64,000 bases of DNA from GCA-2720975 sp964467985 (GCA_964467985.1 CAYXTP010000003.1:186001-250000), one strand, 5' to 3'. Counted from the first letter of the stretch, positions 25,170 through 34,438 are shown. Program-made: numbers and translations. Notes: generated by a model not told the origin, from the sequence alone.

Positions 25170-27103
25170 GCCGAACGGCTTCCTCTAAGCCCCAACCGAC
25201 AAGGGCCACGCGCACAGAGCAACGGGCCCTGTTGATGTACACGGTCTTGGTCCTCGTGCCCGCTCTGGTGCTCGGGGGCCTTCTTTTTTCGCAGCTGTTG
25301 AGTAGCCACACCACTCAGCTCGAGCAGTTGCCTAGGGATGTGCGCGACAGCGCTGTCGGCTTGCGGGCGGGCATCGAGAGCCGCGTGAGGGACCTGATCG
25401 CACGCGAAGACGTGCGGCAGTTCTATCACTACAACCAGGATTACTGGGAACGAGGCACCGTCGTCGGTCCTGGAGGGCGCTCGACGCTTACCCCCATCAG
25501 CTCGGAATTGGCGCTGCAGGATCGCCCCCCCGGTGTGCTGGCCTGGTTCTCGTGGAATCTGAGCCTGGGTGAGGGGCAGGAACCCCTGCTTCTGCGAGGC
25601 GGACCCCAGATCCCCGCCGGGCTGACTCCTCAGGAGGAAGCCGACCTGTTCTCGGAGGGAGTCGAACGTGGACTCGAGCAAGCCACATTCGTGCGCGAAG
25701 TTCTCATGTGGCGGGAGTCGCAAAAACCCCTCGACGGACTCAGCACCGAATTCCAGCGGGGCGAAGGCAGCTTGGGAGAGCCCTTCCCCATCGAGTTGCT
25801 GGCTCTCAACCTGGGAGCGCGACGCGACCCGGCCTGCCTCGACGCCGACATCGGTCTCTTGCAGGACAGCATTGGGGAATTGGAAACGCTGCGCGTGCAC
25901 ACCGGCCCCCTGCAGCTTGAGGGCCTGCGGGACAAGCAGGGCCGCCTGCGTCTGGTGGCCATGCGCCGGGTCTACATCGAACCTCTGCCCGCCCTCATCT
26001 CTATCCCCGCCTGCTTTGAGGACATGGGCCACGAGACGGTCCTGGTTCAGGGATTCGAGTTGGACACGGAGTGGTTTCTGCGTGACCTTCCCCAAGCTCA
26101 AGCTCGAAGCAGTCTGAGACCCACGATGCATTTGCTGAGGCATGGGGATGAGCGCGGCGACGAGTCGGCAGGGTTGGTCGTGTCCCGCTTCAATCTGTTC
26201 GAGGAATTGGACGTATCGTTGGAGAACGATGACGATCTCGACCTGGCCTGGTTGGAGGTGGCTTTCCCCAGCAGTGAATTGCGCAGGCGATTGCGCACTC
26301 AGCTGGCCTCGCTTCTGGGCGTGGGAGTGGTCATGATCATCTCCCTTGTTGTGGGCGTGCGGCTGCTGCGTTCCAGTGTCCAGGATTCCCAGGAGCGGGC
26401 GCGTCGCACAGAGAATTTCGTGGCCGCGGTTACCCATGAACTGCGCACTCCACTGGCTTCGGTCAAGATGTACACCGAGATGTTGCAGGAAGGATGGGTG
26501 AGCGACGAGCAGAAACGTGCCGACTACATGGAACGCATTGCCAAGGAGACCAATCGATTGGACACCCTGGTGGATGGCCTGCTGGAATCCCGCCGATTGG
26601 CCGACATGGAGGCCGCGCCGCAGGCCGGGGATCTTAACGACGCGGTGCGTGCCGCCTTGCCCGAGCTGCAACTCAACGACGGAGCGGAGGCCACGGACAT
26701 TGCGTTTGAACTGCAAGAGGGCCTGCCCTCGGTCCTGCTCGAGACCGCAGCCGTGCGCTGCATCCTGGTCAACTTGGTGGAGAACGCGCGCAAGTATGCA
26801 CCGGTGGAAGAGGGCACGCAGCCGTTGCTGGTGCGCACAGGTCTCGATAGGCGCGGGCGAGTGCTCTTGGAAGTAGCCGACCGCGGACCTGGAATCCCTT
26901 CCACCGAACGTCGGCGCATCTTCGACGCCTTTTATCGAGTGGGTGACGAGGCGACGCGCCGCACCCAGGGCACGGGTCTGGGACTGCACCTGGTGCAGAT
27001 GCACGTGGACGCAATTCGTGCGCGCATTCGGGTACATCCGCGCCAGGGCGGTGGCACGCTGTTCCGCGTCACCCTGCGCAATCAGCGGGTACAGCGCTCG
27101 TGA
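25157..27103 (+). CDS. Membrane-bound sensor histidine kinase
   Basis: The 648-residue product is a class I histidine kinase, almost certainly the partner of the overlapping response regulator. A first membrane helix at about residues 27-48 and a second at about 391-410 enclose an extracytoplasmic sensor of about 340 residues that I do not recognise. The HisKA H-box is VTHELRTPLAS with the phosphoacceptor at His427. The N-box NLVENARKYAP, the G1 box DRGPGIP, the F-box IFDAFYRVGD and the G2 box GTGLGLHLVQ follow in order. The GTG at 25157 overlaps the regulator by 13 bases; the next gene overlaps this one by four (GTGA). Confidence 0.93.
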   Translation: MVQLSRTASSKPQPTRATRTEQRALLMYTVLVLVPALVLGGLLFSQLLSSHTTQLEQLPRDVRDSAVGLRAGIESRVRDLIAREDVRQFYHYNQDYWERGTVVGPGGRSTLTPISSELALQDRPPGVLAWFSWNLSLGEGQEPLLLRGGPQIPAGLTPQEEADLFSEGVERGLEQATFVREVLMWRESQKPLDGLSTEFQRGEGSLGEPFPIELLALNLGARRDPACLDADIGLLQDSIGELETLRVHTGPLQLEGLRDKQGRLRLVAMRRVYIEPLPALISIPACFEDMGHETVLVQGFELDTEWFLRDLPQAQARSSLRPTMHLLRHGDERGDESAGLVVSRFNLFEELDVSLENDDDLDLAWLEVAFPSSELRRRLRTQLASLLGVGVVMIISLVVGVRLLRSSVQDSQERARRTENFVAAVTHELRTPLASVKMYTEMLQEGWVSDEQKRADYMERIAKETNRLDTLVDGLLESRRLADMEAAPQAGDLNDAVRAALPELQLNDGAEATDIAFELQEGLPSVLLETAAVRCILVNLVENARKYAPVEEGTQPLLVRTGLDRRGRVLLEVADRGPGIPSTERRRIFDAFYRVGDEATRRTQGTGLGLHLVQMHVDAIRARIRVHPRQGGGTLFRVTLRNQRVQRS

Positions 27104-28011
27104 GCGTTCAGCTGCTTGATCCTCCCGCGGCGGACTTGCTGCGCGATGCGGCCTGCCCCCTTTGCGGCGGGACCCAACGCGAGGCTCGATTCCAGGATCC
27201 GCCCTTCGGCGTGTGGCTCTGCACGGGTTGCGACCTGACCTACGTCAGCCCACGGGTCGCCGATGAAGCGCTGATGAGCGAAGTGTACGACGCCACCTAC
27301 TGGGCCTCCCCCGCGCCTCGCTTGCGCGGCTACCGAGACTACGTGAGCGATGAGGGCCTGATCGCGGAGACCTTTGGTCGGAGACTGCGGGGTCTGGCCC
27401 GACACCTACCTGAACAAGGCCGCGTCTTGGATGTGGGCTGTGCAGCCGGTGGTTTCTTGCAGGTCATGCAACAAGCGGGCTGGCAAGTGTTGGGCCTTGA
27501 GCCCTCCGCCCCCATTCGCGCGGTGGCCCAAGAACGACTGGGAGACCAGCAGGTGCGGGCCGGAGGCCTGGAAGCCTTGGAGCCAAGCGAGCGATTTGAG
27601 CTTATCACGATGTGGGACGTGCTCGAGCACCTGCCCCAACCCCAAGTCGCTCTCGAGCGAGCGGCCCAGCACCTGGCGCCAGGCGGTCGAGTCTTGGTCC
27701 TGACTCAGAATGTCAGTAGTGGCTGGGCACGACTGCTGGGTCGTCGCTGGCAACACTACAAGCACGCCGAACACCTCACCCATTTTCACCGCGGGACTCT
27801 CACGTCGGCCCTCGAGACGGCTGGCCTGGAAGTCCAGTTCATGGGACCACGACACGCGGGCAAGGTCGTTCGCCTGGACTTCGTCGTGGAACGCGCTGCG
27901 CGCATTTCACCTCTTCTGGAACGCGCATTGCGACCTCTGTTGCGATTCGGCAACCCACGTTTCTACTTCAACCCGATGGATGAGCTGGTGGCCGTAGCCA
28001 GCGGCCGTTGA
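27100..28011 (+). CDS. SAM-dependent methyltransferase with N-terminal zinc ribbon
   Basis: The 303-residue product has four cysteines (19, 22, 41, 44) in CPLC and CTGC pairs at its start, probably a zinc ribbon. A class I methyltransferase fold follows: motif I VLDVGCAAGGFL, then FELITMWDVLEHLPQP and PGGRVLVLTQN. This Cys-pair plus Methyltransf_23 layout is common in clusters for surface polysaccharides and sugar modification, where sugars or lipids are methylated. It overlaps the histidine kinase and the next methyltransferase at its two ends. The substrate is not evident. Confidence 0.85.
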   Translation: MSVQLLDPPAADLLRDAACPLCGGTQREARFQDPPFGVWLCTGCDLTYVSPRVADEALMSEVYDATYWASPAPRLRGYRDYVSDEGLIAETFGRRLRGLARHLPEQGRVLDVGCAAGGFLQVMQQAGWQVLGLEPSAPIRAVAQERLGDQQVRAGGLEALEPSERFELITMWDVLEHLPQPQVALERAAQHLAPGGRVLVLTQNVSSGWARLLGRRWQHYKHAEHLTHFHRGTLTSALETAGLEVQFMGPRHAGKVVRLDFVVERAARISPLLERALRPLLRFGNPRFYFNPMDELVAVASGR

Positions 28012-28862
28012 TGGACGCCCTGGCGTCCCAACAGCTGGCCGAACTGGAGGCGGGGCACTGGTGGTTCCGAGGGCGTAGAACCCTGTGCTTGGCCCTGGAA
28101 GAGGCTACGCGCGGATCTCAGCCGTTGGGACGGGTGCTGGATATCGGCGCAGGCGTTGGTGGGTTCCTCCCCAGCCTCAAGCCACTAGGCGGGGCATTGC
28201 ACCACCTCGACGCCCACACCGAACACCTCAGCGCCTGCAGAAATCGGGGTTACGCACACGGCGTGCAGGCGGATGCCGGACGGCTACCGTATCGGACAGG
28301 CAGTTTCGATCTCGTCTGTCTATTCGATGTGCTCGAACACCTCGACGACGACTGCAAGGCCCTGAAGGAAGTCTCGCGCGTGCTCACGCCAGGCGGACGA
28401 GTGCTGATTCACGTTCCCGCCCACCCAATCCTGTTCGCCCAAAACGACCGCGTAGCGGGCCATCGGCGTCGCTACAAACGCCGCAGCCTGCGCCAGGCAG
28501 CCGAACGAGCGGGTCTCGAAGTGGAGCGGTTGACTGGCAGCGACCTGCTGCTGCTGCCCGTCATCGTCGTCGCTGTTCTAACCCTCAAGGGTCTCGAGGC
28601 TTTGGGCCTGGGCAAGCAGCGTGCGCACACAAACCTCAGTTGGAAGTTGCCGGCTTGGGTCAATCAAGTGTGCGCTTGGATCTACTGCCAAGAGGCGCGC
28701 TGCGTGAAACGCTTCGACCTGCCGACGGGTCATTCTCTGGCCATGGTCGCCCGACCGCCCAAGGTGCAGTGCGCAGGCGGCAGCTCCGCGAACTACTCCT
28801 GTGAATCTGCGTCCGCGTCCCCGTCAGTCGCGCCTTCCCCGGCGGCATCTTCCTCGGCCTGA
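28011..28862 (+). CDS. Class I SAM-dependent methyltransferase
   Basis: The 283-residue product starts with HWWFRGRR, seen in a family of glycolipid-linked methyltransferases. It carries motif I VLDIGAGVGGFL, the DLVCLFDVLEHLDDD acidic region and PGGRVLIHVPAHPILF. A hydrophobic segment at about residues 183-200 (LLLLPVIVVAVLTLKGLEAL) suggests membrane association. The ATG at 28011 overlaps the previous stop by one base. The last 23 codons overlap, on the opposite strand, the coding end of the SurA-like gene. Its Ser/Ala/Pro-rich tail is therefore the antisense of an acidic tail and is unlikely to be conserved. It closes the five-gene operon begun at 23471. Confidence 0.85.
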   Translation: MDALASQQLAELEAGHWWFRGRRTLCLALEEATRGSQPLGRVLDIGAGVGGFLPSLKPLGGALHHLDAHTEHLSACRNRGYAHGVQADAGRLPYRTGSFDLVCLFDVLEHLDDDCKALKEVSRVLTPGGRVLIHVPAHPILFAQNDRVAGHRRRYKRRSLRQAAERAGLEVERLTGSDLLLLPVIVVAVLTLKGLEALGLGKQRAHTNLSWKLPAWVNQVCAWIYCQEARCVKRFDLPTGHSLAMVARPPKVQCAGGSSANYSCESASASPSVAPSPAASSSA

Positions 28863-31012
28863 TTCCAGGGCTCAAAATCCACCTGGAAGCGATCCTTGAA
28901 CCAATCGCTATCGAAGCGGAAGAGCGACTCTCCCAGGGAGTTGCTGGCCTCGCCAGACACCTGCTGGCGGAGGCGCATGAGATCGGCGGCCTTCATGTCC
29001 GCGAGGGGGCGATCGCGCTTGCCGGAGAAGCGCACCAGGAGTGCGTGGGTGTTCTCGGCATTGGCCATGGCCCCGGCGACTTGCCCGGGCTCCAAGTCAA
29101 ACAAGTCGACACTGACCCGGATGGCTTTGTCCGCCGCGCTCATGGCGTCGTAGTCGTCGTCGGGAACTTCGAATTGCTCCAGCCAGGGGCGATCGACCAT
29201 CTGGAACCCCGCATCGGCGAGCAGGGTCTCGAACAATGCCTTGTCTGCAGTGGGTAGCCAGGGGCCGGGATCCTCGTCCACATCGACCAGAGCAGGGGTC
29301 TCATCCGGTTCATCGGGAACGGAATCGTCAGTGCTCTCCGCGGGCCGCTCGCCAAGACCATCGCGCACCGCTTCCAGAGCTTCGACGGCCATGTTCACGG
29401 CGCGCTCCTTGGCCCAGTCCTCGCCCACAGCCTCCCGAATCTGGTCCATCGGGGGCTCTTGGCGGGCGACCTTCTCTGTCAACTTCCCGGCCACGATGGC
29501 GCCTTCTTCGAGGATCACAGAAGAGAGCAAGTCTCCCTCGAGCGCATAGGTGAATTGGTTCGAGAGGAACTTGCCGCCCCATCCTTCTTGCTCTTCCAGT
29601 TGGACCTTGGTCAAGGCATCTTCGATGCGCACGACCGTCAGACCCACGGCCTCGGCCTCGGTCGCAAAATCCAGGGGTGCCTCCTCGGGTGCCGCGCTCA
29701 TGCGCATGCGCAGGTCGGCATACCAGGCCGTCAGGGCAGCGTGCAGGGGAGCCTCGCGTAGGCACTGTTCCGAGACATCCTCGAAGGGCTTGTAGAGCGG
29801 GGTCTCCTGGATCTCGTCCGTCTCCGATTCGTCGTCGGCGACGTCATCCGATGGAACCGAGTTGTCTTCGTCCTGGGCGCCCTCTCCAGCCTCTTCACCT
29901 CGGGACTCAGCCCCGGTTTCCACAGCAACTTCTTCAGATTCCTGGGGGGCCGGAGCAGGTGCGGGAAGGTCCCCGTCCGATGCCTCGTCGTCTCCAGTTG
30001 CCTCTGCGTCAGTACCCGCTTCGGACTCTGAGTTGTCCCCACTAGGTGCGGGCTGCTCCTCATCAGGCACCTCGTTCTTGAAGCGCACGTTGTTGAAGCG
30101 GTTGTAGTAGCTGCGCGCTTGCACGTCCGGGTCCAGTCCCTCGGGCGCAGGGAACCGTTCCAGCAGCGCCGTCGCGTCAAACGGCTCGTCGAGCGAGGCG
30201 TAGGCAACAAGCCCCCGGAAGCTCTCCTCGGTGAAATGCCGTTGTTGCTCAAAGAGGGGTTGGGCGTGGAACCACTCCTGCAACTCTTCGTCCGCCGGCA
30301 CGCTGGCGAGGGCCTGGTCCATGTATTGGGCGCCCTCGACCTCTGCGTACTGGAACGCGAATTGGGGGTGCTGTTCCTTCCAGAGTGCCTCGACCTTCTC
30401 GGCGTCGGCCCCCGCAGTGGCTCCTATGTTCAAGTAGATCATCAGCTTCTCGACGCGCATCTGATCACGCAGCAGGCGCTCAAGAGCCGGCACCGTCAGA
30501 CGGCGCTGGCGGGCGGTCGCGGTCACATTGGCCGCCGTCTGGAACAGTCCCAGCAGTGACTGCTGAAATTCCCCGTCGCTGACCTCGATTCCGGCGTCGC
30601 TGGCCATCTGATCGAGCACCAACACCAAGCCGACATCTTCAGGTGTCACGCGCGGACGTTTCTTACCCTCGGGAACGTGGCGCGGCTGGAAGACACCGAT
30701 GGAGTGCAAGGTGTCCAGTCCGGTGAAACGCCGGCGGAAGTCTTCGTACTCCACCTCGTGCTTGACCTGCGTGGTGGGGTCCGTCCAGCTCAGGTAGATG
30801 GGGTTGGTGTCCTCACCCCCAAAGAGCCCTCCCATGGCGTTTTGAAGGCTGTCGCCCACACTGAAGATGAGCAGCACGAACAGCAAGAGTCCGAGCGTCA
30901 ACATGAATTGCAGCTTGCTCTTGCCCTTGGGGACGACGATCAGGTCATCGTGATGATCCGGCGTCGAAGAGTCGTGGGTAGAGTCGTGCGATGTAGAAGC
31001 AGCTTGCGGCAT
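28793..31012 (-). CDS. SurA/PpiD-like membrane-anchored chaperone with acidic linker
   Basis: The chosen ATG at 31012 gives 739 residues; the frame is open to 31111, but those codons look non-coding. A polar, His/Asp-rich N-terminus is followed by one membrane helix (about residues 38-52, MLTLGLLLFVLLIFSVGD). A SurA_N-like helical region follows at about 85-250, as in PpiD, which is anchored at the inner membrane and helps proteins leaving the Sec translocon. Next comes a highly acidic low-complexity stretch of about 90 residues (roughly 315-405) made of Asp, Glu, Ser, Ala and Pro. Two further helical domains end the protein. I see no clear parvulin signature, so it may be a chaperone without isomerase activity. 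It ends the long pseudopilus operon. Confidence 0.65.
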   Translation of the reverse strand: MPQAASTSHDSTHDSSTPDHHDDLIVVPKGKSKLQFMLTLGLLLFVLLIFSVGDSLQNAMGGLFGGEDTNPIYLSWTDPTTQVKHEVEYEDFRRRFTGLDTLHSIGVFQPRHVPEGKKRPRVTPEDVGLVLVLDQMASDAGIEVSDGEFQQSLLGLFQTAANVTATARQRRLTVPALERLLRDQMRVEKLMIYLNIGATAGADAEKVEALWKEQHPQFAFQYAEVEGAQYMDQALASVPADEELQEWFHAQPLFEQQRHFTEESFRGLVAYASLDEPFDATALLERFPAPEGLDPDVQARSYYNRFNNVRFKNEVPDEEQPAPSGDNSESEAGTDAEATGDDEASDGDLPAPAPAPQESEEVAVETGAESRGEEAGEGAQDEDNSVPSDDVADDESETDEIQETPLYKPFEDVSEQCLREAPLHAALTAWYADLRMRMSAAPEEAPLDFATEAEAVGLTVVRIEDALTKVQLEEQEGWGGKFLSNQFTYALEGDLLSSVILEEGAIVAGKLTEKVARQEPPMDQIREAVGEDWAKERAVNMAVEALEAVRDGLGERPAESTDDSVPDEPDETPALVDVDEDPGPWLPTADKALFETLLADAGFQMVDRPWLEQFEVPDDDYDAMSAADKAIRVSVDLFDLEPGQVAGAMANAENTHALLVRFSGKRDRPLADMKAADLMRLRQQVSGEASNSLGESLFRFDSDWFKDRFQVDFEPWNQAEEDAAGEGATDGDADADSQE

Positions 31013-31187
31013 TGGCTGGACCGTGGACCAGGGGGCTTGTGCGGGGGGGCGAACCCTCCCCGGGGAGAACATGGACCGCAGAGGATACGGGCGGGGCTGG
31101 AAGGCGTGCAAGCCGAGGCGCCCATCGCTTGGGTTAGGCCGTCAGACGGCCCCCATTCGCGCCAAGCCCCTCACGCGCGAGGGAGCC

Positions 31188-31889
31188 TCAGTCCCGCGCC
31201 AGCTCCGAGTCCCGGGGCAAATCCCCGAGTTCCATCAGACCGAAACGATCCAGGAATTCCTTGCCCGTGCCGTACTGCAGGGGGTGGCCCGGGACATCCG
31301 CCCTGCCCAGGACCCGGACCAGACCGCGATCCACCAGAGAGCGCAGGACGGGCCCGGCTTGGACTCCGCGAATGGCCTCCACTTCTGCCTTGGTCACCGG
31401 CTGCCGGTAGGCAATCACGGCCAGGGTTTCCAAGGCTGCCGGGCTGATGCGCTCGATCGCGTTGCCCTTGGCCAGGCGCCCCACGACCTCGCCTAGATCG
31501 GCACTCGTCATCAGGGTGTGCCCGCCCCGAATGGCGCGTACCTCCAAGGGCAGCCCCGTTTGCGAGAGTTGCTGAGAGAGCATCTCAAGGGCTGCCACGA
31601 CTCGCTGCTTGCGCGGTCGCTCGAGCAACTGCACCAGCCGATCGACCCCCAGGGGTTCAGGTGAAGCGAAGAGCAGGGCGGTCAGGCGCCGCACGAGCTC
31701 CTCGTCGGACAGCTCTTGGCCCGGCCCCACTCGCGATCGCTTGTGGGCCTTGGGCTCCTGCCCCTCCTCGAGCTGCGCATCTTGCCCCGGCTCCGGCACA
31801 GAATCCTGCGGATCCTGCGGTGCGTCGTCGGGAGTGTTGGCGTTCGTATCCGTGGGCTCTAGCAAGGCGGCGTCGGGGTTGGATTCCAT
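31188..31889 (-). CDS. scpB: Segregation and condensation protein B (ScpB)
   Basis: ScpB is the winged-helix kite subunit that, with ScpA, completes the SMC condensin complex. After a disordered Asp/Pro/Glu-rich N-terminus of about 55 residues come the first winged helix (EELVRRLTALLFASPEPLG) and the second, with the family hallmark LETLAVIAYRQPVTKAEVE. The phrase GRADVPGHPLQYGTGKEFL closes the conserved part. The ATG at 31889 is chosen; a TTG at 31925 would add 12 residues. No scpA or smc gene lies in the window. Its position between a parvulin-like lipoprotein and a SurA-like chaperone is unusual. Confidence 0.92.
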   Translation of the reverse strand: MESNPDAALLEPTDTNANTPDDAPQDPQDSVPEPGQDAQLEEGQEPKAHKRSRVGPGQELSDEELVRRLTALLFASPEPLGVDRLVQLLERPRKQRVVAALEMLSQQLSQTGLPLEVRAIRGGHTLMTSADLGEVVGRLAKGNAIERISPAALETLAVIAYRQPVTKAEVEAIRGVQAGPVLRSLVDRGLVRVLGRADVPGHPLQYGTGKEFLDRFGLMELGDLPRDSELARD

Positions 31890-31970
31890 TGCGTGCAGGA
31901 TCGGGTTTCCCCGGCTGATGATCAAGCGCCCGCAGGGTGAGGAATTTCGTTTTCCAGTGGACCCTGGTCT

Positions 31971-32897
31971 TCAATCGACGGCCACATTTCCCATCCACTG
32001 GAAAAATGGCTCCATGTCCACGTCGTGCAAGAGCACGACCGCTGCCTTCCATTGCCAGTATTCCGGATCTTCGATGGGCCGCTCGAGCAGGCTGGCGGCC
32101 ACAGACTGCGCGAGTTCTCCGGGTCGGGCTGGGGACAGGGGCTGGGGCCTGGAGTCCACGCGCAGGAGAAGCCAGCGCTCTCCTTCGCGCACGGGGCCTC
32201 CCACTTCCCCGACCGCGGTCTCGAAGGCCAGCAGCGCCAGGGGTGTTCGGCCGCGGACGACCGGCGGCACGCGCCCCCCATTGACCCCCGACTCGTCGAC
32301 GCTCCAGGTACGTGCTAACTCCTCGAAAGCAACCCCAGCCGCCAGCTCCTTCTGGACCTCGGTGATTTGCTCGCGCTCGTCTACGACGATGACGCTGACG
32401 TGCGCGTGCTCGCTACACAGCAGCCAGGCCCGCACGACACGCTGTGCCAACAGGTCGAGTTCGGCCCGCTCGACAATGCGCTGCCTGTAGGGGCCAGGAT
32501 TGAGGCCTAGGCGTTGGCGCAGGAACTCATCTCCGCTCAGGCCGCTGCCCCCACTCGCCACGTCTTGGTCCAAACGCTCCATCGCCCTGCGGCGCGACTC
32601 CTGACTCTCCTCTTGGTCCAGGCGGATCCCCAGGCGTTCGGCTTCCAACCGCACAAGACGGGCGAGAATCAGCTCGTCCAACAGTGCTCGCACGCCGGGG
32701 CTGTCTTGGTGCAGCCAGGCCTGCAGGAACTCCGCGGTGGTCAGGGGTTGGCCCCCAACACGCGCCACGCACGACTCGTCGCCCCTGTCCGGGACGAGCA
32801 CGTCACCAACACCGGGGCTCCCCGATTTCGGGCTCGCGCAGGCTGTGACACAAACAGCGAACGAGAACAGGACCGCAGCCCTCTGGAGGGTGAACAC
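31971..32897 (-). CDS. Parvulin-like (PpiC) peptidyl-prolyl isomerase lipoprotein
   Basis: The GTG at 32897, nine bases after the upstream stop, gives 308 residues with a short signal ending in the lipobox VTAC, so a lipoprotein is predicted. A SurA_N-like helical part follows (PLTTAEFLQAWL and a LLDELILARLV segment). A parvulin-type region lies at about residues 175-260: FEELARTWSVDESGVNGG and a GEVGGPV turn with RWLLLRVD match the PpiC pattern. The His that opens many parvulin domains is replaced in part (HAHVSVIVV precedes it). The protein probably assists folding of exported proteins at the outer or inner membrane, perhaps the pseudopilins encoded just upstream. Confidence 0.72.
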   Translation of the reverse strand: MFTLQRAAVLFSFAVCVTACASPKSGSPGVGDVLVPDRGDESCVARVGGQPLTTAEFLQAWLHQDSPGVRALLDELILARLVRLEAERLGIRLDQEESQESRRRAMERLDQDVASGGSGLSGDEFLRQRLGLNPGPYRQRIVERAELDLLAQRVVRAWLLCSEHAHVSVIVVDEREQITEVQKELAAGVAFEELARTWSVDESGVNGGRVPPVVRGRTPLALLAFETAVGEVGGPVREGERWLLLRVDSRPQPLSPARPGELAQSVAASLLERPIEDPEYWQWKAAVVLLHDVDMEPFFQWMGNVAVD

Positions 32898-32905
32898 GTC
32901 CGCGC

Positions 32906-34438
32906 TCAGCGGTAGTACACGCGGCGGGCCACCGCCACACCCCGGCATACGTGACAGGCCACGATCTGCACAGCGGCATTCTGCTTGCTGCCACCCCCAC
33001 CAGCGTAGATGATCTCGTGCGCGCCTCGGCCCCCGCAGGTCGAACAGGCCTTGAGATAGGGGTGGTCCCGCAGCTCGTAGTCGCCGGCAAACTCAACGTA
33101 GTAGGCTTTGATCCAGTTGGCGCGCTTGCTCAGTGCAAACGCCGCCCAAAAGGTCTGGAATTCGTCCTCCTGCGCGGCCTGGGCCTGGGCGCGCCGAGCG
33201 TTGCGCTGGTTCTTCAAGAAGCGCTGGATCTTCTCTTCTAAGTCGGCCCGCTGCTTGTCCTTGTCGGTCATGGCCTCGCGCTTGACCGAGTCATCTTCGG
33301 TCCCCGCGTGTGCCTTGTCCTCGCCCAGCATCCAGGTACCTTCCCCGTAGGTTGCATTGGCGAAGCGCAGCTTCTTACGCGACACCCAATAGGCCACGAT
33401 CTGATCCTCGGTGGCTTCGGAATTGAATTGCTCCTGCACGTCGGCCAAAACCGCTGCGCGGATGTCCTCGCCCAGCCCCTCCTCCGCGTAACCCACGGCT
33501 CCCGCGTAGTCAGTCTTGCCCGCCACTTGCCGGGTCAGGCGTGCGAGCCAGTAGTTCCAGCGGGTGCGCACGAAGCGAGTCACCTCATCGTCGCGCGCAA
33601 GCAAGACCTGGTTCTCCTTGGCCTTCACGTCGAGCATCAAAGGGCTGTCCGGAAAGACCGTCGCGAATTTCTCGAGGTCTTCGAGAGCTTCCTCATACTG
33701 TCCCTTCTTGCGCAGCACATCCACGGCGCGTAGGTAATCGATCTGTGCCTGCTGGGCGGCTTTGATCTGCGCCTTGACCACGACCTGCTCCAACTCGGGG
33801 TGCTCCCCGTTTTCATCCAAGGCCAGGGCTGCTTCGAAATGCTCGAGTGCGTGCTCGAAGTCCAGGAACTGCTCGCAGGTACGGGCCAAGTCGATCTGCC
33901 CCTGCAAGTCGGTCTCCACAAGTTCCGTGGAGTAACGCGCGTACAGTTCTTCGCGACTGTAAATATCCAAGGCCGGCGCCTGGCCGCCCTTTGAGATGCT
34001 CTGCACCCGACGCTTGGGCACGAGTTGCAGATTGCCCTCCACCTGCACGACAAAGTCGGTGCCCTCGCGTGAGAGGATCACGCCAACGACTTCGTGCCCG
34101 TCAACCAGAATCAGCCGCTCGACATCGACCATCAATTCAGCGGTGGCCACGTCCACGTAGCCAAATTCCTCGCGCAGCAGCTGCTGTTGACTTGGGTCCA
34201 GAGCCGCCCACGGGACGTCGGCCACACCGCCGTGAGAGAGCAAGGAAAACCGGAATCCGTCCGGATCATGGGAGAGGATGTGCCCCCAGCGGATTTGGCC
34301 GCTGCGCAACTTCAGCATCAATGCCGGTTGTGAGACATCCTGCGCCGCGGGAACCGGATCCTGCAGCGGAGACTGGAGCGCGGTGGCCGAAGCGCACAGA
34401 ACAAATGCGAGGCTCAAGAACTTGGTGGGTGTGATCAT
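32906..34438 (-). CDS. Exported TPR-like protein with C-terminal CxxC zinc-ribbon pair
   Basis: Not a family I can name. The 510-residue product starts with a signal peptide (about residues 1-20). A region with two small beta-like repeats follows (LMLKLRSGQIRWGHIL and RLILVDGHEVVGVIL). TPR-like helices come at about 175-290, then a long polar helical stretch rich in Lys, Arg, Glu and Gln near 385-425. The C-terminus carries CSTCGGRG and, 32 residues later, CHVCRG. The CxxCGGxG form resembles the DnaJ zinc finger, which is normally cytoplasmic, so its presence in an exported protein is odd. Its ATG overlaps the stop of the I-like pseudopilin gene by one base, placing it firmly in the pseudopilus operon. 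Confidence 0.75.
   Translation of the reverse strand: MITPTKFLSLAFVLCASATALQSPLQDPVPAAQDVSQPALMLKLRSGQIRWGHILSHDPDGFRFSLLSHGGVADVPWAALDPSQQQLLREEFGYVDVATAELMVDVERLILVDGHEVVGVILSREGTDFVVQVEGNLQLVPKRRVQSISKGGQAPALDIYSREELYARYSTELVETDLQGQIDLARTCEQFLDFEHALEHFEAALALDENGEHPELEQVVVKAQIKAAQQAQIDYLRAVDVLRKKGQYEEALEDLEKFATVFPDSPLMLDVKAKENQVLLARDDEVTRFVRTRWNYWLARLTRQVAGKTDYAGAVGYAEEGLGEDIRAAVLADVQEQFNSEATEDQIVAYWVSRKKLRFANATYGEGTWMLGEDKAHAGTEDDSVKREAMTDKDKQRADLEEKIQRFLKNQRNARRAQAQAAQEDEFQTFWAAFALSKRANWIKAYYVEFAGDYELRDHPYLKACSTCGGRGAHEIIYAGGGGSKQNAAVQIVACHVCRGVAVARRVYYR

Noticed and set aside
25151..27037. A 628-codon minus-strand frame
   Set aside because: It lies wholly antisense to the histidine kinase gene, whose motifs are intact. 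It is His/Gln/Leu-rich with no domain pattern, as expected for a shadow frame in GC-rich DNA.
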